A stretch of DNA of 64,000 nt, taken from the NCBI RefSeq assembly GCF_000203795.2, contig NW_006281108.1, positions 811,868 through 875,867 on the forward strand, written 5' to 3'. The position numbers and the translations under genes were made by a program. Position 1 is the first letter of the stretch. Each line of letters starts with the position of its first letter. The notes under the pieces were generated by a model. That model was not told the origin of the DNA. It made no database searches and saw only the letters and a program-made list of their open reading frames with translations. Below are positions 36,063 through 49,315 of the stretch, one piece after another. Source of the stretch: Batrachochytrium dendrobatidis JAM81 (lineage: Eukaryota; Chytridiomycota; Chytridiomycetes; Rhizophydiales).

Positions 36063-37212
36063 TGAATGCCGAGCTTGAAAATAGAAACTGGTTGCTGGGC
36101 GAGGTTGACATACTATCTTGATTAAATCCATAAACTATTTCAACTTGTACAACTATTTATTTTTGTGTATAGCGGAACATTCAAAGATTAAGCAGCTTGA
36201 ATGAATTGAAAGCAACTGAAACTTTTATGATGCTTTAAGACACTATTCTAATAAAATAGACGGATTCGATAGTTTTGTACAGTATAGACGACTGTTTTTT
36301 GACATTAGCGCATTTTTCAAATAGAATTTGTTTGGAAACAGTCATTTTTAAATCTGGCAGGTGTGAACATGCAGTATTGGAATCAGTACATTTCAGGTTG
36401 GTTGACATTGTAGCGTGCATCTGTCTTGGCTTTCAACGGCCTTTTACTCTATTTCCCACTTTGAACTGGAATAAAAGTGGTTGGATTGGAGCATGAACAG
36501 TTGTCAAATTATGCCAAGATTTAAGGGTGTAGCCCTAAAGACAAGGCTGATTTCACAAGTACGCTGCAAGTGACCAGCCCTTACAGCTGAAAACAAGACA
36601 CGAGAATAAAAAAAACCGCATGAGAGATTCTTGACGACCCTCATTTTGGTGATGTTGTTTCACAATATCGGTGATTGTTCATCTGTTGATTTGAATGACA
36701 TGAGGATCCATCGTTCGTGTCTTGTGTACCGCGACAACTTGTCGACACGACCGGTTTGCTGAACAACTTGCAGATCCTTTTGATTCAATTACAACGTTCC
36801 TTATTTGATCTAGCGGCAACTGCTTGCAAAGCTTAGTGGTAGTGTTCTGACACAAAGCTTCGACGTTCTATCTACATCATCATGAATCGGAAGCAATCTG
36901 AGATTTTACAAACGGAGAATTCACGTTTGTAAAAGGCTGCAATAATAGTCTGCTTAATACTAGGAATGTTTTCAGAGCATGATAGCTGTTGGCATTTTTC
37001 CCTTTTACTGCTTCATCCTATCCCTTTGCCACCAACCGTAAAATTGGAAAGGGTGGAAACAATCATAAGGGAGAGTCTAATCAGTTTCAATATATATACA
37101 AAACGATGCCTTTTTTTAATACACCTATTTTTACCATCATACTTGTTGTCAACGAACTCTTGCAAGCTGGTTATACTAAAGTGTTTCAATTTTTCAGAGT
37201 CTAAAGCATGAA
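36063..37212. other. Intergenic region between tandem permeases
   Basis: 1,150 bp, single copy, not shared with the promoter of permease 1. It contains the 3' flank of copy 1 and the promoter of copy 2. The short open frames here have no coding character. A minimal upstream ORF (ATG AAA TGA, 37,208-37,216) overlaps the copy 2 start codon. Confidence 0.4.
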
Positions 37213-39697
37213 ATGAATTCAGATCATACTTTAACGGAGCGGCAAGAGGTTATTGCACAACGACCACAAGTAACATTTCAGCCAGAATTTTCAGTTTTGC
37301 CCAACACCACAGCGGGAAACTCTACTATTCATACTGGTGTGCCTTGTTTAAATAATTCATGGGATATTAGCTCGGATGAAAATCATAACGATGGTCAAGA
37401 AAAAAATGAGCCTCGAGTTAAACGACGACTTAAATCTCGTCATCTTCAAATGGTTGCCATTGGTGGAACTATAGGTACTATTTATATTCTAATGCATGTT
37501 TGGATTAATGGTTCGAAATAGAATCAAGTTGAATGGTCGAATTCATTTCAATTTGATTTCATCTTGTTGAAACGAATGCCTCGAACGACTCGAATGGATG
37601 TATTTCAGCCCTTTTTTTTTGCAATGTGCTGATTTGAATGTGTGATATTCAGGAACTGGGCTGTTTGTTGGATCAGGAGCGACAATTGCTACTGCAGGTC
37701 CACTCGGATCGCTCATTGGATTTTTAACAGTTGGAATTATGGTTTATTTTATCACAACGAGTTTGGGTGAGCTGGCAGCCTATATGCCCGTATCCGGATC
37801 GTTCAACACATATGCTGGCAGGTTTGTCGATCCTGCACTCGCGTTTGCACTTGGATGGAATTACTGGCTTCAATGGGCCATTTCATTACGTAAGCCACAT
37901 TGAATCGTATTTTGAATTCAACTCATTGCTATTGGTATTACTTGCTACATGGATCATACATTCTACTACTCGTATCAACTCCCCTGAATGCTTTTACTTT
38001 GATGTCGTCATTTCTTGGCCTCTTATCACGCCATCTGATTTGTTATCGTACTGTTGGGCTGTGACTCCATACTGGTTCATATGAACAGTACTGCTTGTGC
38101 TTTTCAAGTAAAAAGCTCGATTGTTGTAAATGTTAAATTGGGTCTGCAATAGACTGCATCTAAATCCACATTCAACATTGTCTTGATTATGAATACTCAA
38201 TTTTTGTTGAAATGCATATAGCGTCTGAATTGGCTGCAGCCGGTATCATCATGTCGTTTTGGTGTCCAACAGTCCCGTCATGGGTGTGGTCGGCCATTAT
38301 TCTTGGACTTTTAGTTTTGATTCATTCTCGTGGTGTAGAAGGGTTTGGTGAATCAGAATACTGGCTATCTATCATTAAAGTCGTGGCAATCGTTTGTATG
38401 TCACCAATGTCTTGTCCATCTTTGAATGACGTATTACTAACACTGAATGTAGTGTTTATTATTTCTGGCACTATGGTGGATCTTGGATGGATTGGAACAG
38501 GTCCTATGATTGGATTTGACAACTGGAAGATTGAAGGTGCTCCACTCAAGAATGGCATTGTTGGGATTTTTAATGTGTTTGTGGTTGCTTTTTACGGATT
38601 TGGCGGTAAGTCGGAGTATTTGATAATCGGCCGAATTTGTAAAGATTCGGAATACTAACATGATTGAACAGGAACGGAACTTGTTGGTGTGACTGCTGGT
38701 GAAGCCATCAACCCCAGTAAAAACGTTCCTAAAGCCATCAAGCAGACATTTTGGCGTATTCTGTAAGGATTGATGTCTGTTTATAGTAGTAATTGTACAT
38801 GCAGTTGTTGGTTTACTGACTGTTTGCAATGGATAGTCTGTTTTATGTGATTGCGATTTTTGTTATGGGACTTGTAGTGAGAAACGACGATCCATCACTT
38901 CTTGATTCTGCAAACAAAGGCGACATTACGATTGCACCGTTTACACTTGTTTTTGAGCGTGCTGGATTGTCGTCGGCAGCGCATGTAATGAACGGAGTGA
39001 TTTTTAGTGCAGTATTGAGTGCATCGAGTTCAGCCATGTATGCAGCAACTCGTACGTTGATGTCATTGGCACACGATGAAAAGGCACCAGCCATTCTAGG
39101 AAAAATCAACTCTAAAGGTGTCCCGACATATAGTTTAATTCTAACCACTTTAATCGGATGTCTGGCGTTTTTATCGACCATATGGGGAGATGGAGAAGTC
39201 TTTACGTGGCTGTTGAATATAACAGGTTCATCAGGAATCATTACATGGTTATCGATTGCAGTCATTCACATACGATTCCGACGAGCATTTCAACTGCAAA
39301 AAGAAAGTTTAGATAGATTACCGTATTTAGCACCGCTGTATCCATTTGGGCCATGGATTGCGATGTTTATTGGAGCGGTAATTATCACTGGACAAATCTA
39401 TGCTGCAATAATGATGCAACCATTCCAACTACAAAACGTAATTGCCGTGTTCAGTAAGTCGATCCAAACTACTATTTTATATTTCAAGTTAAAATAACTA
39501 ACAGTGAATATGTTTTGGTTTTAGTCGGCATGCCATTCTTTTTTACGCTTTATTTCTTTTACAAGTTCACCAAAAATACCAAACTGGTAGATCTATACAC
39601 ATGTGATTTGAGTGGTGGAGACAATGACGACTATCCGATAAATGTGATAAGTAACAACCAAGTATTATTGACAGCCAAACACAATGAAAAGGAGTAA
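37213..39697 (+). CDS. Amino-acid permease (AAT family, APC superfamily), tandem copy 2
   Basis: Paralogue of 33,570-36,062 with the same exon pattern. The N-terminal tail ([16 protein letters not shown] to [10 protein letters not shown]) and the C-terminal part after PFGPWIAM ([14 protein letters not shown], the last intron and the tail ending AKHNEKE at 39,697) are diverged from copy 1. The core between them, introns included, differs by only a handful of bases over about 1.9 kb. The ATG at 37,213-37,215 overlaps the stop of an ATG-AAA-TGA upstream ORF by two bases (ATGA arrangement), which could allow termination-reinitiation. Role as for copy 1, with different cytosolic tails, which in fungal permeases govern ubiquitylation and turnover (inference). 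Confidence 0.88.
37458..39364. repeat. Homogenised tract of tandem permeases, copy 2 side
   Basis: Partner of 33,787-35,692. Sharp loss of similarity on both sides inside coding sequence. Confidence 0.85.
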
Positions 39698-39900
39698 TTA
39701 TGACGACCATGCTTGATTGAGATGCTGGACTGCAGATTTAAATATCAATTTTTATACAAGTCAATGAATGGTTTCAAATACTAGTTTAACAGTCTCTATT
39801 TATATAAAACAATAATGCACTAATAAGCACATTCATTTTAATAATCAGAAGATAAAAAGAGCAAGGTAAAGTTTAAGGAGAATTGCCAAATGGCCGACAT

Positions 39901-41880
39901 TTATGACCCATCAGCTGATGTGGATTGATGCGGTTCTTCAAGAGATACTGTATCTGCAATAGGAACCATGTCTTCCCAGAAAGCCATGCTCTATCAAGGG
40001 AAATGTCACGATGGATTAGATACACACCATAAAGATTAAAATTTGTCATGACTCAATAATTGTACCTTTTCATGGTATACCAACTGCGCATCAATATAAT
40101 CTTGCAAGTGCTTGTTAAAATCCTGTATCTTGACGGCTTGAAACCCGTCGATTTCTCTTACAACTTGTTTTGAAAAGGCTTCGGCAGTGATGCTACTTTG
40201 ACCCACAGCATCCTTCAGCTAGTTGTATCACAAACCAAAAGTACGGTTATCAAAAAACTTGAATGGCTCAATACATATCAAAAGCAGCATGCATTTACCT
40301 CTTCAATTTTGGCATCCAGTTTCACCAGTCGAATCTGTCTGGCTTTTTCGGGATCCACACCCTTGAGATCATTAATTTTATCCTTGAAAAACCCTGTGAT
40401 TCCAGGACTTTTTCCAGTACTCATAGTACGATCACGATCGACTTGGTGACTCAACAGCCAATTGGTTAATTCTTCATGTTCGACCTGCTTCTGGTCGCGA
40501 GCCTTGAGCACATCTTTGACAGATTGACAGTATGAAATATATTCGCGTAGTTTGTTGACATAGTATTGTTCTTCGGCTACAGTCTATACATGTCTTGGTT
40601 TAGTATTCAATCACCGTGTTTTTTGGTTCAACCAAGGGTTATCATGTGGACATACCTTTTCAGTCAATGCTTGACTGAAAATGGGAGCTCGATTTCCAAA
40701 ATTACTGAGTGGTTGAGAAACTTGAGTCTCCATCATACCCAACGAGGTAATGGAGCTTCCAAATTCGAGATAATCGGCGGCAAGACCTAATGACAAGAGA
40801 TGAGGCAGAATAAACATAAAGACTAGTAGTTACACGTATGATTGAGAATAGAATCTACCTGTTTGATGCTTTAATAGACGTGAATGCAACTTTTCCACAT
40901 TGATCAAATTCTGTTCGAATTTTTCGACAGCTTCTTTAATATCTACAAAGCGTTCGTCGGGTTTACGTACTTTTGAAAATGCATTCAAAAACACATCACC
41001 CAAGTTTTCAAACACATGAGATTCTCGCCTTGGGTGATCGTAGCTTGACTGCACAAGTATGAGTAGCTTGTCAGTAGCTAGATATAAGCAATCCAATCAA
41101 TCCAATCAAAATACCATTTGCTCAGCTTCCAGAAAACGTTGAACGTGAGGTGACTGTTGCAAAATAGGATGACGAGCAATACGATCGATATAAGCCTGTA
41201 AGGAAATGCGACGTTTTTCGACGAATTCCGAGCTAAAGCGATCACCAGTAATATATTCTATAAGATCAAGGGTTAGAAGCGTACAAAAAGTCGATACTAT
41301 TACAATATGAATTACCCATGCGATGTTTTTCAGGTAAAGGAGGAATGATGCAAGCAGAGTGAGTATCAGACAATAGTTTCTGCAAGGCAGTAAAATCTTG
41401 AAATCTGCGACGAACAGAGGAAGATTGAGATTTAAATGCAGGCAAACAAGTGCGAGTAGAAACCAAATACGACACAAAGGCAGACGAGCCTTCGCCATGT
41501 TTTTGAGGATCAGAAATGACAACGGAAAGAGAGTTTGAAGCAGCAGTGATAGCAGCAGTGATACTGGTGACTGATACGCTGGTTGAAGCACCATATTGGT
41601 CATGACTGTTGGAAGCACTGGCGACAGCATAACCCTGAGAGTCGAACAAGGGGTTACCAGGGCCTGAAGATCTGGAAAGTGATGAAGAAACAGCCTTCTA
41701 ATATCAGGTTGAATAGAAACAATAAGCGGATTATCATCAACTTGTATCCAGTCATCCTGACACTACCTCGTCCTTGACAAGTTCCTGTTCCAGCATCAAG
41801 TCTCCTTCTAAACCTGTCAATGTAGATCTCCGGTTAGTGGTGGTGTCCCAAGGTACTGCAGTATAAATGCTACTGTCCAT
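39901..41880 (-). CDS. SNX4: Sorting nexin-4 (Snx4/Atg24-like, PX-BAR)
   Basis: Endosomal PX-BAR protein that recycles cargo from endosomes to the Golgi and supports selective autophagy. After a first exon (MDSSIYTAVPWDTTTNRR to VKDE) and a disordered linker, the PX domain runs from LSVVISDPQKHG through SSSVRRRFQDFTALQKLL and IIPPLPEKH (phosphoinositide-binding RRF and PPLP motifs, about 41,320-41,420) to RFLEAEQM (about 41,120). The BAR region follows: LGDVFLNAFSKVRKPDERF, then EQNLINVEKLHSRLLKHQTG, then EFGSSITSLGMMET, and long helices to about 40,000. The protein ends MAFWEDMVPIADT followed by a short acidic tail; the stop is at 39,901-39,903. ATG at 41,878-41,880. Several 60-90 bp introns. 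Divergent from uS2m. Confidence 0.87.
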
Positions 41881-42224
41881 TTTAATATTGTAATTGATTG
41901 TAATCCAATGAAACTTGTGAATCTCCGCCGTTTCTCAATAAAAGGTAAACTTGTCAATTGTTGTTATAATTTGAATCCATGCGATCGTTCAAGTTTAAAA
42001 TAAACTTGATTTTTGTATTGAATTATTACACAAGATTTGAATAAATCTTTATAAGTTGATCAAGTATTTTATTATATAAATTGATTAAAAGAAACAATCA
42101 ATCAATCAATCTTTAGATTGATTGTGTTGTATAAATTGATTTTTGATTAAAAAAAAAACAATACATTTTAAATAAATCAACAATTTATTCAACTTCTTTA
42201 TCAAAAGTGATTATTATTACACAA
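41881..42224. promoter_or_regulatory. AT-rich divergent promoter with AATC repeats and a small hairpin
   Basis: 344 bp between SNX4 (-) and uS2m (+), extremely AT-rich. It contains (AATC)n runs and the near-palindrome AATCAATCT-TT-AGATTGATT (about 42,104-42,123), repeated in part as AAATTGATT. It could be a cruciform-prone element or just microsatellite drift. Confidence 0.45.
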
Positions 42225-43280
42225 ATGAATAGACTCTCTTATTCACTGCGCAGAATCACTTTTAAACATCTTCCTCACTGTAATACAGTGTATTCAACTA
42301 CCAATTCTCGTTTCTACTCCAACGTCACTACAGAAAATATTGATCTGACTGCTTTAATTCCACAAGTCATTACTGTCAATGCTTCCACTACTAATACATC
42401 CTTGAAAGATCATAATCTACTCAATCAAAGAGATGCTCATGATATTTCTTTGAAATCTCTTTTGGCTGCAAACCTTCATCTGGGTCATTCTACTACCCTC
42501 TGGAATCCTTCCATGTTGCCTTACATTTATGGTACTCGTCATGGTACTCATATCATCAATCTGGAGCATACATTGACCCATCTTCGTAGAGCCGCTGCAT
42601 TCATTCGTCAAGTTGCCATGTCAAATGGCAACATTGTGTTCTTGGGCACAAAACCTGCTATTCATAAAATCACTGTCGATGCTGCATTGCTAGGCAATGC
42701 TTACTACATCACTCAGTGGGTGGGTGGAACCATTACTAACAAAGAACGAACACTTCGTCATAGCACTGGGTTCGACCCTTCAAAGGTCTTGCAAAACACT
42801 GCCGGATTCAATTCTATTGTAGAGTTTGTCGAGAGAGGAGGAAAGGAATCGTCCGAGTTGGACTCGTCCATTGTCAGCAAACACTCCAAAAAAGATTCAA
42901 AATCTGGCATTCAATCTACGCTCAAAGGATTTGGCACAAAACATGTTCAAGGCAAAACCAGTCACTCGGATCAAGCTTTCACTCGCTCTTCAACTTCAAA
43001 CACTCGGCAGCCTCATGTTCACACTCCTGACGTTCTTGTGGTACTCGATTATATTAATAATCTATGGGCTGTTCGTGAAGCAAACGTGGCCCATATCCCA
43101 GTGATCGCTGTTTGTGATACCAATACTGATCCTACTCTTGTACAGTATCCTATTCCTGCCAATGACGATTCAATTGCTGGCATAAAACTCATTGCTGGTG
43201 TACTTTCTGCTGCTTCTCGCGATGGTGCGACGACTCGTTCTATTGCTCTGAATCGCAACCAGAAACCGCATTACAATTAA
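42225..43280 (+). CDS. MRP4: Mitochondrial small-subunit ribosomal protein uS2m
   Basis: Single-exon gene of 351 residues, ATG at 42,225-42,227 (upstream in-frame codons lack an ATG), stop at 43,278-43,280. The N-terminus (MNRLSYSLRRITFKHL) is a basic mitochondrial presequence. The uS2 core follows: LKSLLAANLHLGHSTTLWNP, YIYGTRHGTHIINLEHTL, VFLGTKPAIHKI, WVGGTITN, then PDVLVVLDYINNLWAVREAN and IPVIAVCDTNTDP. Compared with bacterial S2 there is an insert of about 70 hydrophilic residues between TITN and DVLV (about 42,780-43,020), in the position of the S2 coiled-coil arm. Assembles into the mitoribosomal small subunit. Confidence 0.92.
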   Translation: MNRLSYSLRRITFKHLPHCNTVYSTTNSRFYSNVTTENIDLTALIPQVITVNASTTNTSLKDHNLLNQRDAHDISLKSLLAANLHLGHSTTLWNPSMLPYIYGTRHGTHIINLEHTLTHLRRAAAFIRQVAMSNGNIVFLGTKPAIHKITVDAALLGNAYYITQWVGGTITNKERTLRHSTGFDPSKVLQNTAGFNSIVEFVERGGKESSELDSSIVSKHSKKDSKSGIQSTLKGFGTKHVQGKTSHSDQAFTRSSTSNTRQPHVHTPDVLVVLDYINNLWAVREANVAHIPVIAVCDTNTDPTLVQYPIPANDDSIAGIKLIAGVLSAASRDGATTRSIALNRNQKPHYN

Positions 43281-43444
43281 AGTCGATTCACTTAAAATGA
43301 TCCGCTTTTCTTGATCACTGCTTTGGAATAAACACTCGTTAAATACTCATTACAAATTATCATTCTCTAAAACACACCATCATAAGACTGGCTGTTTATT
43401 ATACTCTTAGTGTTTCATTGACGCAAGTCCGATCGTGATGCTAC

Positions 43445-46400
43445 TCATTGTTCATGTCGATCAAAAAAGGTAGACAGCACTGGTTCAATCGTTTCCTTTT
43501 CAATAATGTCTGCATGATGAGTATCCGACTTGACTGCTGCAAACATGTTTTTTTCTGATAGATTCAAAACAAAAATGGTCGCTTTTTTAAATCTTTCCGA
43601 TAATTCCACCTTTAGATTGTGTTGCACCATGTTGAAAAATGTAAATTCTAATTAGACGGTTGCATTTTGTTTTAAATCAAACCATCAAATAAATCTTACA
43701 CCAGTTACTGATTTCAGCATTGTTCGTACAACCACATGCTGCTCCTTGACAGTACGTTTACTCGTCAGCTCCTCTTCAAATCTCTACATATTCCACAAAA
43801 CGTTCATTATCAGTTTTCATGCTCATTAAAAATCAGTCCCGATCCACCATCTTCAAAAAGTGAATACCTGAAGAACATCAATTGTCATGCCGGGAATACT
43901 GGCCATAGTATTGAAGGGTATGCGAGATACACTATGAAGCTGCATATATATTTCTGTAATCAACCCAATCGCGTCCGAATGGTTGACTTGCTGATACCCA
44001 TCGTGTAACACCTACTCCAATCATACATTGCAAGCATTATTACTCTTCAATTCAATCCTAACCAGCAGTGTACAACCAAGTTCAACTCACCTCTAACGCA
44101 GAAACAAGAAAATCTTTACCCACCATCTCATGAAATGCAGTGTCTTTGACTAAATGCGAAGTAAGAGTCATGCACATGGCCAATGACCGTTTGCACGCAA
44201 ATGTGTCTTTGACACCCATGAGCAAAGACATTGTTCCAAGAAAAGATCGAACGAGCGACTAAACCATCCAACTCCAAATATAAGACATTTTGCAAAAAAA
44301 CAACTCTCTATTTTGCAACAAATCCATCGTTTTACCTCGTTGGCAAAAAAAAACATGACCAGGTTCGTGTTTTGAAAGACAAGTTTAGCTGGACTGGATG
44401 GGTGATCCACTTGTCCTGCAGTTATAGAACCCCCCTCGACCTTTCGTTTTGGATCTAAATATCATACACAGGTCAGTAGTGAATCCCTGATCACATTCAA
44501 CCCAAAAAACATACTTTTTTCAGCAAAAGGCATCAGTATCGCAAACCAAAGATCGGCATACACGCGCGTAACATCCCTCAAGAGCCTATCAGCAAGAATC
44601 TCTTCTGATTCATCATTGTTTTCCTCATCGTCACAATAGTGGTGAATACTATCAGACACCTGGTCTTCAGTAGAGGTGACGAGATGGTCACGCCACAAGT
44701 CAATCAACTTTTTTACCACAATTTGAAAAAACACTGGAAGAATAGGAAGAAGAACTTGCTGCATAGCTTCAGCGGGACAGTTCAGCACAAACGGTCGCAT
44801 AAATCCAAGTAATCAAATCAACACATTCAAACAATCAAGGGCATGCAGTAAAACAAAAATGGTCTAGCATGGCTCAATAAAAATAAAACTGCACAAAAGG
44901 ATATATATTATGGACTTGAGATGCTGTGGTGCTAGATCTTGCGGATTGGAAAATACACTCGAAATGATCGTATCAGGAAGATTTTGTATCAGGTAAAAAT
45001 CAGTGCCCATGGTAGAAAGAGTCGCCAGCAGTTGGTAACTATCACCCACATATTTACAAGTGTGATTTGATCAGCATACTCGAGCCAAATACAATATAAA
45101 AACATCAGAATATACCTGATTTCCCGCATGCGTCCAAACCATCCGCATATACGCTTAAGATGATCTTCAAAAGCACTTTCAGGATCAAGCACCGACGTAT
45201 CCTCGTGATCTTTTTCAGCAAAATAGCTGCCTATATTCATCCAGTTGTCGAACCCACATTTGGTTAAATAAGCGCCATATACCATTTAGATCAGATAATA
45301 AACTCGATTGTTCAGTCATTATAGAACTCAACATTTACCTAGCAACATTGCCCTTTCAGTCTTGGTAAGAAGTCGTAGCTGAGCAAAATCCGGAGGAAGA
45401 GTCGACAACACTTTTGGGCTCCACGACTCATGAATGCATCTACAAATGTTACATACAAATCGTTAAACACAATTGATACTCAACACCAATGCAAATTTAG
45501 CCCTATAAAGTATAAGTAATTTAAAAACTTGCTTGATCGTGGCCAAAATTTGGGGTAATATGTGTACAACGATTTCCGGCCAGACATTGGAAACAGCAAT
45601 AGGTGCACCTGCAGAACCATCTGAAATCTTATTCTACATTAAATCGTTCAAAGATAAGTCTATACATAATAAACAAGTATGTCTAAATTAAAACAACTTA
45701 CCAATTGAGAATGTCGAATCCGTTTTAAATAATTCCAAATAGCATTGAAACTTGCCGACCAAGAGTTTCTCAAAGAGGTTGCAGCTCCCAACATATCATG
45801 AGCTTTTCCCACAGGACTCTTTGTCGCCTTTAATTCACGCTCTAATTCAACATTCCAACTTTATAAATGCCTGAAATATCAACTGTTGCAAACTAAAACA
45901 CATGTAGATTATTGGAAAATGACTTACCCATTTGAACAAGAGTGTTCACACCAATCGAGTCAAAAAATTGCACATCAAACACAGAATAGGGTTCAAAAGA
46001 CTTGAAGTGTGCAAGATCCCATGCCAAAACGTCTTGAAGCATGCTGGATTTGGAATGAATCTCCATACTCGACCCACAGCTACCACAAATAAAAATTGGC
46101 GATATGATCAAATAAATTTAAAGTTACTAAGTAGATTAAAAAACAGATACTTGGTGTGCAGGTCAATATGCAGTTTTACATAATGGCTACAAGAAACTCA
46201 ATCATAAGAGTCTGCTCAATCCGCATAAGCTGGCTTGATTGAATATAGTTGGATACTAGTGGCATAATTTGTGGTAAAAGTGGCTAAAGTATTGATATAC
46301 ACAATACATTATTACAGTTGATCATACCCAAAGTCGTGATTCTGAAATAATAAAAACTTACTTGAAGAAGATTGGGCATAGTTGATCCAATTCGCACAAG

Positions 46401-49315
46401 TGATGCAGCTGCTTTACGACGCAAGTTACGTGTACTCTCACTCAGAATTTTTTGTTGTTGTATAAAGTCCTTTTCATTAGGCTGAGTATATACCACAAAC
46501 CCAAAAAACTAGATTCATTTAATTGCATGCATGTTAACATCATAAATCCAAGCATATCAATCTAATGAAACTCACCTTTTCAAGACATTTGAGTAAAATT
46601 TCAGGATACAAATCCATGTATTCGGAAAATGCAACAATCATTTGAAGCTGATATATCACGATTGCCATATTCTATCACCAATATCATACTTGTTTATAAA
46701 TACTAGCATATTGCATTGTTCTAATTCAAAACAATTCAAATCTTAAAATCACCTGGTTTCCGTTATAATCGATCAATTGCACCAAAAGCAGCATTATACT
46801 TTTAGCCAACTCAATCTGATTGATGTCTGATCCTCGTACCGATTCAGAAGGAATTCCACTCATGATACAATCTGTCATGGTAGAAATGGCTTGACACTCT
46901 ATAGTACAGTCCGTTAAAAGTAAAATAAATATACTACTCTACATACTAGTCAAATGCATTTGATAAAATACACACCTGATGAAGAAATAGTTGGACTGTT
47001 CAGCATCGATGTGCATTTGGCTCGAAGCCACTCAAATACTTTGTCGGGAAGGATGGGTGGAATAAGCCTTATTGCATCAGTCATTCTCTGTGTCGATCCC
47101 ATACTTGCATGATCAATTTCAAAATCAGTATCAAAGTCAATTGCCGCGTATCTGTATCCAGGAAGAGATTTATTTGACATTGCAGATCGCTATTGTATAT
47201 GTAAACAACATGTACAAAAACCTAATTAAACCACTGAGAATCAAATAGATTTGCAAAAACCAAGTTGCAATCAAAAAACCTTACTGAAAGCAACTTGAAC
47301 AAAAATTTATCGAGAATCAGCAATATATAAGGCTGCAAGCACGACTAAACTCAAATGTTAATATTAGCACCATACAACCAACCCTTGTATTCCATTTCTT
47401 GATCAACAAAAACTTACAACTCGGATAAAGTCGTGCTTGATTGCCTCTAATAAAAACGATACTGCATGCCCGCTCACAATCAGTGATGGATGAGAAATCA
47501 TCAGTAGAATCAGTTGCATATACTCTTCAAACCGCTGTGGACAAACAGTGTTTTTTCGAAAACAAATCTGATAGTTGCCAAGTGATGCAATGGCCTATTG
47601 AACAATAAAATCTGGCGTTAGAGATATACCAGACCATAAATTTAAAAATAATTGTGCAGGTTTAAACAAACGTATAGCATAAACATACGTGTGCCAAGCG
47701 TTTCAAATATATGTAGTCACATTCTGGAATAAACACATCTTGCTGAGCTTGCTCAATATTCAACGATGAGTATGGAGCATATACACCGATCCAAGCAGCA
47801 ACAATAAGATCTAGCTGGCCATCAGCAAATAGAGGTTGCCATAAACAAGTCATGCGAATTGGATCTAGAGGACGAATATTCCTACTAAACAGCACTGTTA
47901 AACAATCGGCTGATGCAAGACGAACCGAGTTGGATTGCACAGTATGGAGCTGAAGCAGTCTATACAATGTTCGCGTTTCGATAACAGATCTGTACTTTAA
48001 AAGTAGTTTGACATTATAACCAAAACAATAAATAACCAAAAGCAATCCATCAAATAACCAAAAGACATTATGACATACTCGAGCAGCACCCAGTCAAGGA
48101 AAACAGCCAGACAATTTAAAGTAAGCACAAGCAAACGCTCGGCATCGCTCTGAGCATGGTTCTCGCTCTAAATGTATATTTAAAAACACAAATACTTGAT
48201 ATTAGTTTTGTAAAACTATTAAATGACATGATAGTTCAAAGCAGTTAAGCTACCTTTGAAGTCATGGCGCAAGCAAGCGTTTCAATCGCTGTAGACCATC
48301 GTGTAAACCACCCTTCATTGTCTGGATCAGCAACAATCAGCTGCATCAAAAGCTGTAAATCCTGACGGTTTGAAACACCAGTTTGACTCGGATCTATTGG
48401 TTTAGATAGCATGTTATGAAGAATTCCTGTACCAACAGTAACTGACATGAGCGCAGTCGACAATTCCTTTTTCCTGCTAGTAACCACATCATCTTCAAAT
48501 ATAAACACGTCCTCTGCAAGTGATTTATAAAACAATAAAACAAGGATTCTGCCGCCCATCTATCAGTTGCAAGATTTTAACAATCAACATGACAAGTTGT
48601 TCAAATACGTTTAAACAAGTGTAAAGATCAAAAACACTAGGCAATACATACATGCTTTTGGTAAAGCGCACGAAGTTGAACATCCATGCTTGTCCATTCA
48701 AGTGGCCAGGTACGTTTGGCAAGTTCAACAAATATTTTTGCCAGTTTCTCTGTAATCAATCTAGTTTCTTGAATATTGTTTCCTAGTCCCTAGCAAATAA
48801 AATGAATTTAAAAACGACTCAAATCACCATTTCAAAGCTGGTGAAATTAAATGTAGAGTCTTACGGAATCACATAGTTGAAATATCGATGATTTGATGAT
48901 TTCTCGCTGATCGTCAGAGTATGTTGAAGATTTCCATTTGTATTTAATGACAGACTCGATTAAGCCAAGACCAAAGTGTCTAACATGGCTTGGAAGCTGT
49001 GATGTAGCATACGCAAGATGAAGTCCCAAAAAAGGTGCTTCAGGCATATCCCTAATCCCCTCCAAATACTAACACAATAATTAAAATACTTGTCAGTCAC
49101 TCAAAAAACACCATTGGTGGGCTTGAGAACCAGATGGCTAAATCACACCACCTTATCAGATAGTTTTCTATCTTCGTTTGAAGATGTATTGCTATAAACA
49201 GTATTTAGAGCCTGAACAACCCCATTCAAGAGTGCTATCGTTTAAATCGCGGAGAGTTGAAGTAGATTCATTCAATATAGCGTAAAGCATTACCCAGATT
49301 ATACAAGTTGAACAT
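43445..49315 (-). CDS. MSN5: Exportin-5 / Msn5-like karyopherin-beta (complete gene)
   Basis: Large HEAT-repeat nuclear transport receptor (roughly 1,200 residues) in about 20 short exons. Exon 1 encodes MFNLYNL; a 56-bp intron then gives ALLNGVVQALNTVYSN. The importin-beta-type N-terminal region follows: APFLGLHLAYATSQLPSHVR, HFGLGLIESVIKYKW and LAKRTWPLEWTSM. This matches exportin-5 HFGLQILEHVVKFRW and RIVVEMIKREWPQHWPDM in position and pattern. Later helices include FVVYTQPNEKDFIQQQK (about 46,450-46,500) and a C-terminal exon ending STFFDRHEQ at 43,445. Exportin-5/Msn5 exports structured RNA or phosphoproteins depending on lineage. Part of this gene (46,189-47,419) was copied to 21,884-23,114. 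Converges on uS2m 164 bp away. Confidence 0.82.
46189..47419 (-). repeat. Source segment of the exportin-5 fragment
   Basis: 1,231 bp inside the exportin-5 gene whose inverted copy is 21,884-23,114. The same length in both copies and no visible indels point to a very recent event. Confidence 0.88.

Noticed and set aside
42100..42180. AATC repeat/hairpin as a replication origin or ncRNA
   Set aside because: Simple AT-rich repeats in a divergent promoter are expected; nothing specific supports an origin or RNA.
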